Source: Aurantiochytrium sp. KH105
Taxonomy: Eukaryota > Sar > Bigyra > Thraustochytrida > Thraustochytriidae
NCBI GenBank assembly: GCA_003116975.1
Contig: BGKB01000080.1
Coordinates: forward strand, 124,001 to 188,000
Length of the DNA stretch: 64,000 bases
Reading direction: 5' to 3'
Part shown: piece by piece, positions 40,550 to 49,652 of the stretch
Layout of the letters: each line of letters begins with the position of its first letter
Numbering within the stretch: position 1 is the stretch's first letter
The notes under the pieces: model-generated
Told to the model about the DNA's origin: nothing
The model's database searches: none
The model's input: the letters and a program-made list of their open reading frames with translations, nothing else
Translations under genes and position numbers: made by a program

Positions 40550-42089
40550 CGTGTCTTCACCAGTTACCCTCTTCCGGGTCGTGCGCCTCACGCTCCAAGC
40601 GCAAAATGCGGCGCGAGGCGCAATAGCTTGTTACAGTTAGTACTCTGCACCGGCAGACTACCTTCGCTGTATAGTTGCTCTCGTGGCTCTGCAACCCTTG
40701 CGCAAAAGGCGTCGCGCTCCGAGCGTCGCAAGCCCTTGCGCAGCCAGCGCAACGCCCGAAGCTACCCGCGCGTGCGGCGCTGCGCAAGAGTTGGCACGGA
40801 CGCCTGCGTGGGTGTCTCGGCCGCGCGAGGATGGGCACGTGGGCCGAAAGCTTCTGGAATTGACCGCGATGTCTGAATGGCCCAAAATCGAGCAAATTCT
40901 CTGTTATCTACCCCCGCCTTCACTGCAAGTTCAAGTTGAGCAGCCTGTAAGCCAATACCCTATCTCATGCGGCGGTCAACAGACCCTTACCTACCTGTGC
41001 CGGAGAAGTATCATGGCGCTCAAAAGCCTGCCTCAGGTTTCCTTCGCCCTTCTCTGTCGCCATAGCTTTTCTTTTTGATTGATTTGCGTCAGCTTTCTTT
41101 CTGTACTTCTTCTCCTCCTCTTCGACGTCCCGAGCCCACGGCACGCGCGCCTGCCGAGCAGGTGCAGCGCGTGCACGCGCGGGCAGCGCATGGATACAAT
41201 CGGCCTTCAACGAAAGAGACCACCAGAGGCTTGGTGATAGGGATGGGCGAAGGGACTTCCCTCCGCGGCCCGCGTCTCCGGGGCCGCGTTTCCGGAGACG
41301 CACGCGGCAAGCGATGGGCGGGCAGGGGCGGCAGCGAGCTGTCATGTCCAGGTGTACACATCCGAGTCGTAGGCGAGGTGGCGCGGGACGCTGTGGCGCG
41401 CGCGGTGCACTTGGCTGCGGACACAAGACTGGGCGTCGCCCACTTCGTGCGTCCTGCGGGTGTGCGCAATGCCAAGCAGCAGAATAGCCTATTGGAAGCG
41501 CGGCTGGCGTGCTGGAAATGGCTTGCGCCCCGGCCGAGCTTGAATCGTCGCTGTTGTCAGTCTTCATAGCGGGTGTCAAGGGAGAAGCCGCGATCCTGTT
41601 CGGGGTCTCAGCTTACAGTGAAGGTGAATGCACTTCGAAGCCCCAGAGGCAGCACGCGCAGAAATGAGCCCATGTTGAGGAGGGGGCAGCGGGAGTGCAC
41701 GCAGCTGCTGTTGCAAGTGATCGCGCGTTTCTGGCCGAATCTATGAAGTGATCGCCTAATAATCTGGCGCGCTGAGGCAGGAAACTCGCATTGATCTCGA
41801 TCCCTATGGGAAAAGATGGTCGTATCACGCAGTTTGAAGACCTCGACTTTGACCTGATTGATAGAGCCTCTCTGCAGAGGTGATTGAGCTATACGCTCTC
41901 ACAAACAAAGAGTTTGCGGAAAAAATTGCCAGATTGGGAGGACGAGAAAAGTAATTGATACTTTTCCAAACCAAATTTCGCCAGGGTTTAGAAAAACTAG
42001 CATGTGTCATCAAGTCAAAATGAGGAAATGATTTTTGCGCGTCAACAGCATACACCTACATCGTGTAAAAGGGGGCAAGAAGTGATCAT
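40550..42089. other. Intergenic region, ANK-TIR 5' side to DNAI2 3' side
   Basis: About 1.5 kb. A weak spliced minus-strand candidate lies at 40,762-41,063. The stretch 41,100-41,560 is GC-rich with overlapping frames on both strands and no recognisable protein. 41,570-42,089 shows nothing. Confidence 0.45.
40762..41063 (-). CDS. Possible small spliced gene, 83 residues
   Basis: Exon 1 (41,063-40,995) starts ATGGCG and encodes MATEKGEGNLRQAFERHDT, ending CAG before GTAGGT. A 50-base intron ends TTACAG at 40,945. Exon 2 (40,944-40,762) continues in frame as AAQLELAVKAGVDNREFARF and runs to TAG. The amphipathic helical look and the compact intron are the only support. It resembles no family I know and could be a chance frame or leader exons of the adjacent ANK-TIR gene. 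Confidence 0.28.
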
Positions 42090-44015
42090 CTATTCTTTAT
42101 GCTCGGCATCCGTCGCGCAATGGTTGTCGGACCCACCCGAAGTGTTTTCCAGAGCTGCTGATGGTGGCATGTCCGAAGCGGAAGGATTGTCACTCGCAAG
42201 CAGTTCTGAAGCATCCTTTGCTTCGGTGGCAACCGTTGAGGCACTTGCACCGGACTTGGAATTTGTGCTAGCAAGAGCAGCATTGGCAGCATCGCTGGGA
42301 TCCTCCTCGGACTGGACGATTTTGAGAAAGTCTTCGTCAAGCTTTTGCAAAAGAGCTGTCATTTCGGCCTGGGCCTCATCTTCATTGCTTCCCTGAGCGG
42401 CCTGTTGGCTAGCCTGTTGAGCGATCTTTTGCTGTTTGCGCGCAAGCTCACGCGATCGTACCTCGAGGTTCTTTTCACGCTTCGTTTCGCGCTCGAGCAT
42501 GCCGGAAATGGCAACCTTCTCGTTCGACTGCTGGACAGCAAGGGAATCGCATACTTGCAAGAGAGAAACGGTGCCGTTGCGATCGCCCACACCCATGAGC
42601 TTGCCTTGCGCGTGCACGGAAATGGAGGAAAGCGGCGCATCGCTGACTTTGTGGCTGTAGGCGACCTCGTTTTGCCGGTAAAAGTAGTCCCAAAAGTCGA
42701 CGACGCCGTCCTCGCGCGTGACGTAAAAGACGCCAGGGCGCGTTGGGCTCCAGCAGCCGCCCGTGAGGTACGCTGGATGGTACTTTGTGGTGAGGATGGG
42801 CGTCTTGAGGTCCTCCATCCAAATACGCGCCGTCCAGTCGCCAACAGTGAGGAAAAACTTGGAGTGCACAGGGTTCCGCTGGATGGAGTAGATTGGGCCA
42901 TGGTGGCGACCGGCCATGGTGTCGTAGACGGTAATGCCGTTGTTGACTTTTTTGTTGCGCAGATTGACAGACATGACTACGCCCTGTTCTGTGCCCACGA
43001 GATATTTGGAGGGACCGGCTTCTTGATTGTACTCCATCGATGTGGCGCCAAGAGTTGTGTTGGGCATATGAGGATGCTTGCCGGTGTCGAGTTCGATGCG
43101 CTCGAGCGGCTCGCGAAGACGGCGTGTGTCCCACCAAAGCATGGTACCATCGCTCGAACAGCTGGCGCACAAGTTCCCGGTCTTGGACGAGGTCCAAAAG
43201 ACGTCATAGACGGGGTCGTGGTGTGAGTTCTCAATCACGGAAGTCTCACAAGGCTTGGAGCCGCCCTTGCGAGAGTCAAAAAAGGTAATGAGTCCGTTGT
43301 ACGATCCACCGACAAGCTGCTCGGGCTGTTTGGGATTGTAACGCAAACAGCAAAGAGGCGAGCTGGGCAAAAGCTCCATCTCGGGGGTGTTGGGGTTTGT
43401 TACGTCCCAAATGTAGCTCTGCATCGGTAGCGCGGCGGCGTCTCCGAGGAAACGGGGGTCTTGGAATCGAAGCACACTGTACGTGACGGCAAGTCTGTTG
43501 CTGTCGGGCTGCCAATCGATGCTGGAGGCCGTCCGACGCACCTCGCTTGGATCGCGAAAAACAGCCAAGCCCTTGGCTGAGGGTGGCTCGCTGCTGTGGT
43601 CGATCCAGGTTCCCTCAAAGTACTCTTCGTAGATATCAATGGTGTTGTTTTGCATGGCGGCGCGCTCAATGACGGGCCCGAGGTCCTTGACAGTCTGTCG
43701 AAAGTCCTCGGTCTTTTCTACCTTTTTACGATAACGCATCACGTCGGCCTTCTCGGTGGGATCAATGTCTTTGGGCCAGCCTCCCTCGCGATGCGTCATG
43801 TTCATGGTCTGACTTTTGGACACAAGCGTCGAGACGGCACTCAAGCTCGTCTCGCACGTGGTATCGAGCTCGATACTGCATGGGTTTTCCTCGACAAAGT
43901 TCTCTTCGGAGGGCCGATCGCTGCCAAAGTACTCGAGCTCGTTCACGTACGTTTCGCGAAGGTAGCTCGTGTCCCGGCCGAACTTCTTTCGCACGTCAAC
44001 CACAGAGGACTCCAT
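42090..44015 (-). CDS. Axonemal outer-arm dynein intermediate chain, DNAI2/IC2 type
   Basis: 641 residues from the ATG at 44,015 (MESSVVDVRKKFGRD); the frame opens two codons earlier from a TTG. The N-terminal part has the DNAI2 pattern of NNTIDIYEEYFEGTW and a SIDWQPDSNRLAVTYSVLRFQ strand. WD40 repeats follow (about 150-490), including LCCLRYNPKQPEQLVGG, DPVYDVFWTSSKTGN and TMLWWDTRRL. Coiled coil and low-complexity sequence form the last 130 residues. The chain joins the outer dynein arm base in the flagellum with DNAI1. It is divergent from a small TPR gene, and its 5' flank carries a CTG run and 12-base repeats. Together with the ODA1-like gene this shows the organism makes motile flagella. 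Confidence 0.93.
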   Translation of the reverse strand: MESSVVDVRKKFGRDTSYLRETYVNELEYFGSDRPSEENFVEENPCSIELDTTCETSLSAVSTLVSKSQTMNMTHREGGWPKDIDPTEKADVMRYRKKVEKTEDFRQTVKDLGPVIERAAMQNNTIDIYEEYFEGTWIDHSSEPPSAKGLAVFRDPSEVRRTASSIDWQPDSNRLAVTYSVLRFQDPRFLGDAAALPMQSYIWDVTNPNTPEMELLPSSPLCCLRYNPKQPEQLVGGSYNGLITFFDSRKGGSKPCETSVIENSHHDPVYDVFWTSSKTGNLCASCSSDGTMLWWDTRRLREPLERIELDTGKHPHMPNTTLGATSMEYNQEAGPSKYLVGTEQGVVMSVNLRNKKVNNGITVYDTMAGRHHGPIYSIQRNPVHSKFFLTVGDWTARIWMEDLKTPILTTKYHPAYLTGGCWSPTRPGVFYVTREDGVVDFWDYFYRQNEVAYSHKVSDAPLSSISVHAQGKLMGVGDRNGTVSLLQVCDSLAVQQSNEKVAISGMLERETKREKNLEVRSRELARKQQKIAQQASQQAAQGSNEDEAQAEMTALLQKLDEDFLKIVQSEEDPSDAANAALASTNSKSGASASTVATEAKDASELLASDNPSASDMPPSAALENTSGGSDNHCATDAEHKE

Positions 44016-44041
44016 CTTCAAAGCAGCGGCGGCGAGGCAGC

Positions 44042-44081
44042 GGTGACGAAGGCGGTGACGAAGGCGGTGACGAAGGCGGTG
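44042..44081. repeat. 12-base tandem repeat GGTGACGAAGGC
   Basis: About three and a half copies just upstream of the DNAI2 start. Confidence 0.9.
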
Positions 44082-44106
44082 TCGAACGCGGCACTTGTGC
44101 TGATGT

Positions 44107-44117
44107 TGCTGCTGTTA

Positions 44118-44171
<54 letters not shown>
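44107..44171. repeat. (CTG)n trinucleotide repeat
   Basis: About 20 CTG units with two or three interruptions (TTG, TTA), in the upstream region of DNAI2 and the small TPR gene. Confidence 0.95.
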
Positions 44172-44173
<2 letters not shown>

Positions 44174-44604
44174 TCTATTTCTGTTACTGCTACTTCTCGC
44201 ACCTGCAACCGCGGCAGAAAACTCAGAAGAGACAACGGCAGATGATGTCAATACGCACGCAGTGCGCGACGAAAGAAGGGATGGAGTTTCCGGACCGGGG
44301 GTGGACGGCCTCGTCCTGAGTAGGCGTCGGCGCGCGAGCTCCTTGCGGCACCACGGAGACCGTTTGTTCGTGTGTCTGTCTGCAGGTGGGCTCCGTTGCC
44401 TCGAAGTCGCGTCTACGGTCAATTAACATCTAAATAGGGAAAACGGTAGGACATTAACGTCCCACAACGGCACTCTTGTCCCCATCTTGGAGAAAGCAGA
44501 GCAGGGCCGGGTAGAGTGGAGCAGAGCAGTGCCCAGCAGAGCAGTGCGCAAAGGGTCGCTCGCTCGCAAAAAGTACGCAAAGGTGTCTGCGTTGATTCGA
44601 CCTG

Positions 44605-44961
44605 ATGAGCCAGCCAAGCGTGACAACGGCGACGGCGCCAGGTTCGGCGACGGCGGTAAAGGACGTGCTCATGCAGCGGATTGGGTTCTATCCGACACAC
44701 CCGGTAGCGTGGATGTATGCGGCGCGAGGACTGTACAAGCTCGGAGACTATCAGCTCTGCATTGAAGCGCTCTCGCACTGTCTGCGAAATCCCAAGACAC
44801 TCAAGGAGGCCCAGCACTTGCTCGGATTTTCACTCATGCACATGAACCAGCCGGAGGCTGCAGCGGCGGCTTTTGGCAAGTCTGTTAAGATGGGAAATGA
44901 AACGGACTGGCAACCGCTCATCGAGCTTCATCTCGAACATCCAAATCTTGGCCAAAGATGA
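44605..44961 (+). CDS. Small TPR protein
   Basis: 118 residues beginning ATGAGCCAG. Two to three tetratricopeptide helices are visible: VAWMYAARGLYKLGDYQLCIEAL, then EAQHLLGFSLMHMNQPEAAAAAF with the canonical TPR small/large spacing. A protein-interaction role is expected. Its head-to-head arrangement with DNAI2 hints at a flagellar function, but nothing in the protein itself proves that. It ends in TGA. It could also be the first exon of a longer gene, but I see no continuation. Confidence 0.7.
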   Translation: MSQPSVTTATAPGSATAVKDVLMQRIGFYPTHPVAWMYAARGLYKLGDYQLCIEALSHCLRNPKTLKEAQHLLGFSLMHMNQPEAAAAAFGKSVKMGNETDWQPLIELHLEHPNLGQR

Positions 44962-45839
44962 TGACTGGTTTTGTGGCACTAAGCTTTGTTTATTTGGCAA
45001 AAGATAGATGATGCTTTAGTTGCATGGCATACTGGCGCGCGATCCGCTGGAGCTTCTTTATCAGCACGCAAAAGGCCTTGATGACAAAACCAAGCAAAAA
45101 TTGAACTGAAAATGTCTCTTTCCGAAATGGCCGAGATCGAAGCTGAGACAAATACATGAATTGCGAATCCAAAAGTATCAAGTCTACTGAGCGAGAACTG
45201 CGTAACGTCGACATTGCTTTTTTGGGACTGCTTTCCGCGACCGATGCAGAGAGAGAGATTGCTTGCTACTTTGCAGCATTGGGCATGTGACCTTTTCTTT
45301 CGACATAACGAACGACGCTAGCTAGCACTTATCATTTCGCGTAGAGGGCAAACGTACTCGTTGAAGAAAAGCCGACCAAGGGGGAGCCGTTTCGCAAGCT
45401 CGATCGTCTTTGTTCACTTTGTGGGTTTCAGACAAGGAGAGAACCAAAAATGGCTTGCAGTAGGTTATTTCGTAGGCCCGGCCTGGTTCGACATTGATTT
45501 TTTTACAGCCAAGCTCAGCAAGTTGGACGACTTTCCTCACACGACACTTCCACTCCGAAAGTACGACGTTGAGATGAAGTTGAATAGAACTGAGTAAGGC
45601 TGCTTTTTTTCTTTATTGCTTTCATTCTTACAGGATGAGCGCAACCATTTCGACATGGTGAAATACCAAGCCATCGTTCATCGGAATTTCGAACAAAACA
45701 TACTCAAGCATCACTATTTCCCAGACCCCCACTGCGAAAGTACGACGTCGAGATCGAATTCTGATCGCACAAGAGAAGAACTGACTGTGAATAGAGCTGC
45801 CGTTTCTTTTCTTTTTTTTTCTTACATGATATACAATTC
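44962..45839. other. Intergenic region with imperfect duplication next to the lipase 3' end
   Basis: Two related copies recur at about 45,549-45,650 and 45,727-45,860. CTCCGAAAGTACGACG-like sequence lies at 45,553 and 45,732, and TTCTTACAGGATGAGCGCAACC at 45,625 and 45,837. On the minus strand copy 2 contains the last codons and stop of the lipase, so copy 1 repeats that gene end. 44,962-45,540 shows nothing certain. Confidence 0.6.
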
Positions 45840-46712
45840 TTACAGGATGAGCGCAACCGTCTCGGCCTGGTGGGCCGCTGCTGCGCGCGCTTCTTTCTTT
45901 GCGAGAGAAGACGTGAGCCACGCCTGGTAAGAGACGAGATAATGGTCCGAGACCTCAAAAATATTAAAAGCCAGCTTGGGCTCATCGCGTTCCATGGGAT
46001 AACCGCAATCTCGGCAGTACATGCGACCAAAGTGCTTATAGGCTAGCCAGGCAGGGGGTGTGCTAGGCACAGGATCTTCCTCATTGATGAGTCGAATCTG
46101 CTTGAACTTGTTGTGAACGGCATCGCTCAGCGTACTTTCGAGCACACGCGGGCTGCCAAAGGTGACGAGAGCAAGCCGAGGAGAGGGGACAATCTCGTCG
46201 AGAAAGAGCACTGCTGCGGCTGTTTGGGCGATCGCTCCTCCGCGGGAGTGGCCAACAACGACGACGTTGTCGCGCGCGAGATCGCACTTTTTCCGCATCT
46301 GGCGGAGCATTTCGAAGCGAAGCTGGTTAAAGGATTCAATAAAGCCGCGCATTCCGATGCCGGCGGACCTCCAGGAGCGGCACTTGTCCTCGGGGAGCTT
46401 GACCTGACCGCCGACGCGGCATCGAAGACCCGCGATGGATCCTTTAATGAAGGACATGTTGTTGACCCAGTCGTGAAGACTATCTGATCCAAGCACCTTG
46501 ATGAAACACTTGCCATTAGCGCGAGTGACGGCCATGACGTCGTCGTTAGCGGCAAAGGCGTCGGTAAAGTCGTCCATTTGTTCTGCGGCGGTCGCGACGA
46601 GTTCGTGATCAAAGTCAGCCTCGCTCGCGAGATCCGCCGCGGCGCCATGCACGAGCGCGAGGGCTGCCAACACGGCCGTCGCCGCGGCACGTTCCCACGT
46701 GCGAGCGCGCAT
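45840..46712 (-). CDS. Secreted class-3 (Rhizomucor-type) lipase
   Basis: 290 residues from the ATG at 46,712 (MRARTWERAAATAV); the frame opens further upstream only through the A-rich repeat. Residues 1-26 form a signal peptide ending GAAA. The alpha/beta-hydrolase nucleophile is S156 in VVGHSRGG. The catalytic Asp fits NEEDPVPS (D213) and the His fits VSDHYLVSY. CFIKVLGSDSLHDWVNN is the early strand region of the family. Six cysteines could form disulfides (for example CRDC). It hydrolyses acyl esters, likely triglyceride or galactolipid, outside the cell or in a lumen. Its 3' end is partly duplicated just downstream. It shares a promoter region with the gene at 47,408. Confidence 0.87.
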   Translation of the reverse strand: MRARTWERAAATAVLAALALVHGAAADLASEADFDHELVATAAEQMDDFTDAFAANDDVMAVTRANGKCFIKVLGSDSLHDWVNNMSFIKGSIAGLRCRVGGQVKLPEDKCRSWRSAGIGMRGFIESFNQLRFEMLRQMRKKCDLARDNVVVVGHSRGGAIAQTAAAVLFLDEIVPSPRLALVTFGSPRVLESTLSDAVHNKFKQIRLINEEDPVPSTPPAWLAYKHFGRMYCRDCGYPMERDEPKLAFNIFEVSDHYLVSYQAWLTSSLAKKEARAAAAHQAETVALIL

Positions 46713-47407
46713 CGCGTCTTTTTCTGGGCTTTTGAGGCTCGAGCTGAGTTGAGCCAGGCCTCGCGAGCACCGATGAAGTCCAAGCTTCGCCTCAAGCGTG
46801 AGTGAGCCGAGCTCTTTCGAGCGCACGCGCGTGCCGCGTCGGTCGTGGGCGGGCGAAGGGCGGCTCGACGGCGGCGATGCCGCGCACTGGAGAAGACGAA
46901 GAAGATGGAGAATTGTCTGCCTTTGGGACCTGGCGAGGTACTGGCGTGCTTGCGTGCACAAAGAAAAGAAAGAAAGAAAGAAAGAAAAGACAAGAAAAGA
47001 CAAGAAAAGACAAGAAAAGACAAGAAAAAGACAAGAAAAAAAACAAGAAAAAAAACAAGAAAAGAACAAGAAAAGAACAAGAAAAGAACAAGAAAAGAAC
47101 AAGAAAAGAACAAAAAAAAGAGGTGGTTTAGATTCGTTATGAAACCGATTTGGAAACGTCCTTTTTTTAGGTGCCTTTTCTTGCTTTTTCCGGCCCGGAC
47201 ACTAGAACAGAATGTCGGTCGGCGACGCGGCTCGGGAGGTTCATCAAGTTGTTGCTCTCAGCGCCGCCGCGAGCGAGCGCGCTTGACGGAGTCAGCGGTC
47301 TGAACCTTGTCTTTGGGATACGTATTGTGAAGTCTTAGCGATAGACTTGACGTCGGTAAGGCGCTGGTGGTCGTCGTAGTTGCGCTGTCGAGCACGAGGA
47401 GATCATC
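46713..47407. other. Divergent promoter region, lipase / TPR-ended protein
   Basis: 695 bases holding the purine repeat at 46,959-47,115. No gene is supported; frames across the repeat translate to lysine/glutamate or phenylalanine/serine runs. Confidence 0.6.
46959..47115. repeat. Polypurine AAAG / ACAAGAAAAG repeat
   Basis: (AAAG)n grades into about four ACAAGAAAAG decamers, then ACAAGAAAAAA and about six AACAAGAAAAG units. The plus strand is almost pure purine for 150 bases. Confidence 0.95.
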
Positions 47408-48580
47408 ATGACGGACCGCACGCTCAAGACGAGCGAGGTGGACGTAGGCCAGCTGGTTCGCGTAGTGGTTACCTCCGAGGATGGTAGTGCAAAGCAGGCA
47501 GAACAACAACGCACGGGAATGGTGACCTTGGTCCATGAAGGGAAAGCGGACAGCGAAGGCTCTTTCGCGGTCGATGTGGAATTTGACGATCCAAGCAAGA
47601 TCGCGCTAGCGCCCGCCACCAAAGATAACCATGTCAATATGGAGCGCCTCGAGCTAGAGCGTGTCCCGATCGAAAAGCTTCGTCGTCTTGAGACATGGGA
47701 ACATGACGAAGCGGCACAAGATGCTGAGGACGCAGAAAAGCTTGTTCGACGTGCCCAATTCCTCGCCGGAAGGCTACGAGACTTTCGTAGCGCGAGAGCG
47801 CAGCTGGTAAGAGTTCTTCGGCAATTGACAGCCGCTCCATCTGCCGGTAGCATCGCCGTGGTGTTTGATCCGAACTTCAATGATCGAGGAATCCTCGCAG
47901 CAACGCGAATTGGGATGGTCGCCACAATCGAGGACAACGTTGTTGAAATGATGGGAAACGACGACGACACGGAGGACTTTACGGCTTCAAGAAATCACGT
48001 CATTTGTGTTCCGAACGAAGCCGAGGAGGCTGATCGATTTGCAACGCTTGCCGTAACTGCGGCAAAGTACGCGTTGCAGCAAACGCCGGAGGCATCTGCG
48101 GAAGCGGTATGTCTGTGCGCTGTCGCGATTCAGGTTTTGAGTTCCCTCAAGACCAATGACGGTAACTTTGAGGGCGTTGTCCCGGAGAATTCGTCGCTCT
48201 CGGTGCGTCTTGTCGACGCTCTACTGCTCAAGACCAGGGCTCACATTGTGCAAAACAAGCTCACGGCAGCCGCCGTGGATGTAAAGGCGGCCATTCAGCG
48301 CGACCCTGGACACCAACAAGCGCGGCAGCTGGTCGCCATTATCAAACAGCGCCGTGTCGTGGCGCAAAAGCAGGATCGCGCGCTGGCCAAGAGTATTTCC
48401 ACTTGGGTGCGGGACGCCGTCTTGGAAAAGGACGACGACACAACTACTGCCTCATCTTCGCCTTCGACTTCACGTTCGCAAGTGACCCCGTCGCGGTCCA
48501 ACGAAGCCCCAGCGCCTGGAGCAGATGGTTCTGGGCAGGACGGGGGATGGGTGTCTTGGGCGCGAGATCGCTTTCTGTGA
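47408..48580 (+). CDS. Protein of unknown function with TPR-like C-terminal helices
   Basis: 390 residues beginning ATGACGGAC. I do not recognise the N-terminal region, which has two short beta-rich segments (about 14-55 and 145-185; VAVDVEFDDPS-like and IAVVFDPNFNDRG) around a charged helical region. Residues about 215-345 are helical, and LLLKTRAHIVQNKLTAAAVDVKAAIQRDPGHQQA is the pattern of the last TPRs in FKBP/AIP-type co-chaperones. The end is serine/proline-rich with WVSWARDRF. A chaperone-adaptor role is possible only by analogy. Confidence 0.65.
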   Translation: MTDRTLKTSEVDVGQLVRVVVTSEDGSAKQAEQQRTGMVTLVHEGKADSEGSFAVDVEFDDPSKIALAPATKDNHVNMERLELERVPIEKLRRLETWEHDEAAQDAEDAEKLVRRAQFLAGRLRDFRSARAQLVRVLRQLTAAPSAGSIAVVFDPNFNDRGILAATRIGMVATIEDNVVEMMGNDDDTEDFTASRNHVICVPNEAEEADRFATLAVTAAKYALQQTPEASAEAVCLCAVAIQVLSSLKTNDGNFEGVVPENSSLSVRLVDALLLKTRAHIVQNKLTAAAVDVKAAIQRDPGHQQARQLVAIIKQRRVVAQKQDRALAKSISTWVRDAVLEKDDDTTTASSSPSTSRSQVTPSRSNEAPAPGADGSGQDGGWVSWARDRFL

Positions 48581-48960
48581 CGGATCGATCATCTATTGTT
48601 CATTCATTCTATTCTTTTTATTCATCTCATTCATGACAGTGATCGTTCCATCAACCAAAGCAATTCTTGAACAGCGGCCAGTGTGGCGAGCGTGTTGGGT
48701 GATAGTTTAGTATTCGACCAGGCCAACACGCTTGTCCAAAAAGGAATCCAGTCACACGCGCTCGCGCGTGTGTGCATAAGGACTCCATCTGTACCCCCTG
48801 ATACATAGATCCGGTCCGGAATATAAGCATAAACCCTCCGGTGTCCAAGGGGCAGTAACGGAGTAAACAGGCGCGGAGCGTGTGCGTTTCCTCTTTCGTT
48901 TTCTCCCCAATCTCTGCCGCCGCTCGAAACACCTCCCAGAACCAGGACTCCCTCCGCGCG

Positions 48961-49008
48961 CAGCGCAGCGCAGCAGCAGCAGCAGCAGCAGCAGCGGCGG
49001 CGGCGGCC
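48961..49008. repeat. (CAG)n followed by (CGG)n
   Basis: About ten CAG units pass directly into five CGG units. Confidence 0.92.
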
Positions 49009-49582
49009 GAGCCCCCCTTCCCCTGCGACGCGCACTCGCTGCCGACCCCCCGCGGCCCGAGCGCGCCGGAGCAGGCCAGAGGCGGAAACCCGGTCGAGAT
49101 CGGGCTCCGAGTCCGAGCGCGCAAAACCAGCGCGTGCCCACCGCGGCCTCCCTCCTTCCCTCCCTCGCCGGCGTACCTCCGCACACGCACGCACACGCTC
49201 GCTCGCTCGCTCGCTCGCTGGGCCAGGCCAGAAGGCGGCGCGAGCGCGCGGCGGGCGCGGGAAGTGGACGCGGCGCCGGCAGCGGCGGGGAGGGATTCTT
49301 GTTTCCTGCTCGTTGCTTGCGTCGCTTGCGTTCGCTCGCTCGGCCATCTGCTGATCCAATCCAGGCATCCATCCATCGCGTCTCCCTCTTTCAGAATTCA
49401 AAACGCGGCGCGGAGCCAAAGCAAACGTGCAACGCGACGCGCCGGCACGCGCGCGCGGACGAGCGGCGCGCGGACGGGCGGCGGCGGCGGCGGGCGCGAC
49501 GCAGCGGCGGAGCTCGAGCTGGACCGCGCGAGCGAGCGGAAGGCGCTGATTGCGCCGGAGCGAGTGCAGTAGAGTGGAGAGA

Positions 49583-49647
49583 GCTTGCTAGCTTGCTAGC
49601 TAGCTAGAGCGAGCGAGCGAGCGAGCGCGCGAGCGAGCGCGCGCGCG
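49583..49647. repeat. GCTAG and GCGA repeats in the 5' leader
   Basis: GCTTGCTAGCTTGCTAGC runs into (GAGC)n and alternating GC just before the CACCATGGG start of the armadillo protein. Confidence 0.9.
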
Positions 49648-49652
49648 GCACC

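Larger units (their letters stand above)
44016..44604. other. Divergent promoter region, DNAI2 / TPR protein
   Basis: 589 bases holding the 12-base and CTG repeats. Long frames here are translations of the repeats and are not called. Confidence 0.6.
48581..49652. other. GC-rich upstream region of the armadillo protein
   Basis: About 1.07 kb with several microsatellites: CAG then CGG (48,961-49,008), (GCTC)n (49,196-49,220), and CTAG/GCGA runs (49,583-49,647) ending at the start codon. Long arginine/alanine frames on both strands look like composition artefacts. Confidence 0.65.

Noticed and set aside
41075..41569. 164-codon plus-strand frame and overlapping 204-codon minus frame
   Set aside because: Compositionally odd, no domain, both strands open in the same GC-rich stretch.
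43596..44426. Plus-strand 276-codon frame with a leucine run
   Set aside because: It is antisense to DNAI2, and the leucines come from the CTG repeat.
45361..45597. 78-codon plus-strand frame before the duplicated lipase end
   Set aside because: No recognisable start context or domain, though its end repeats; noted as a possible remnant instead.
46959..47115. CRISPR-like regular repeat
   Set aside because: No unique spacers; simple 10-11 base units only.
46792..47131. Lysine- and phenylalanine-rich frames around 47 kb
   Set aside because: They are produced by the polypurine repeat; the lipase start with a signal peptide is at 46,712.
48631..49607. Long frames on both strands in the armadillo 5' region
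   Set aside because: Arginine/alanine/proline-rich translations of GC-rich repeats, with several overlapping frames open at once.
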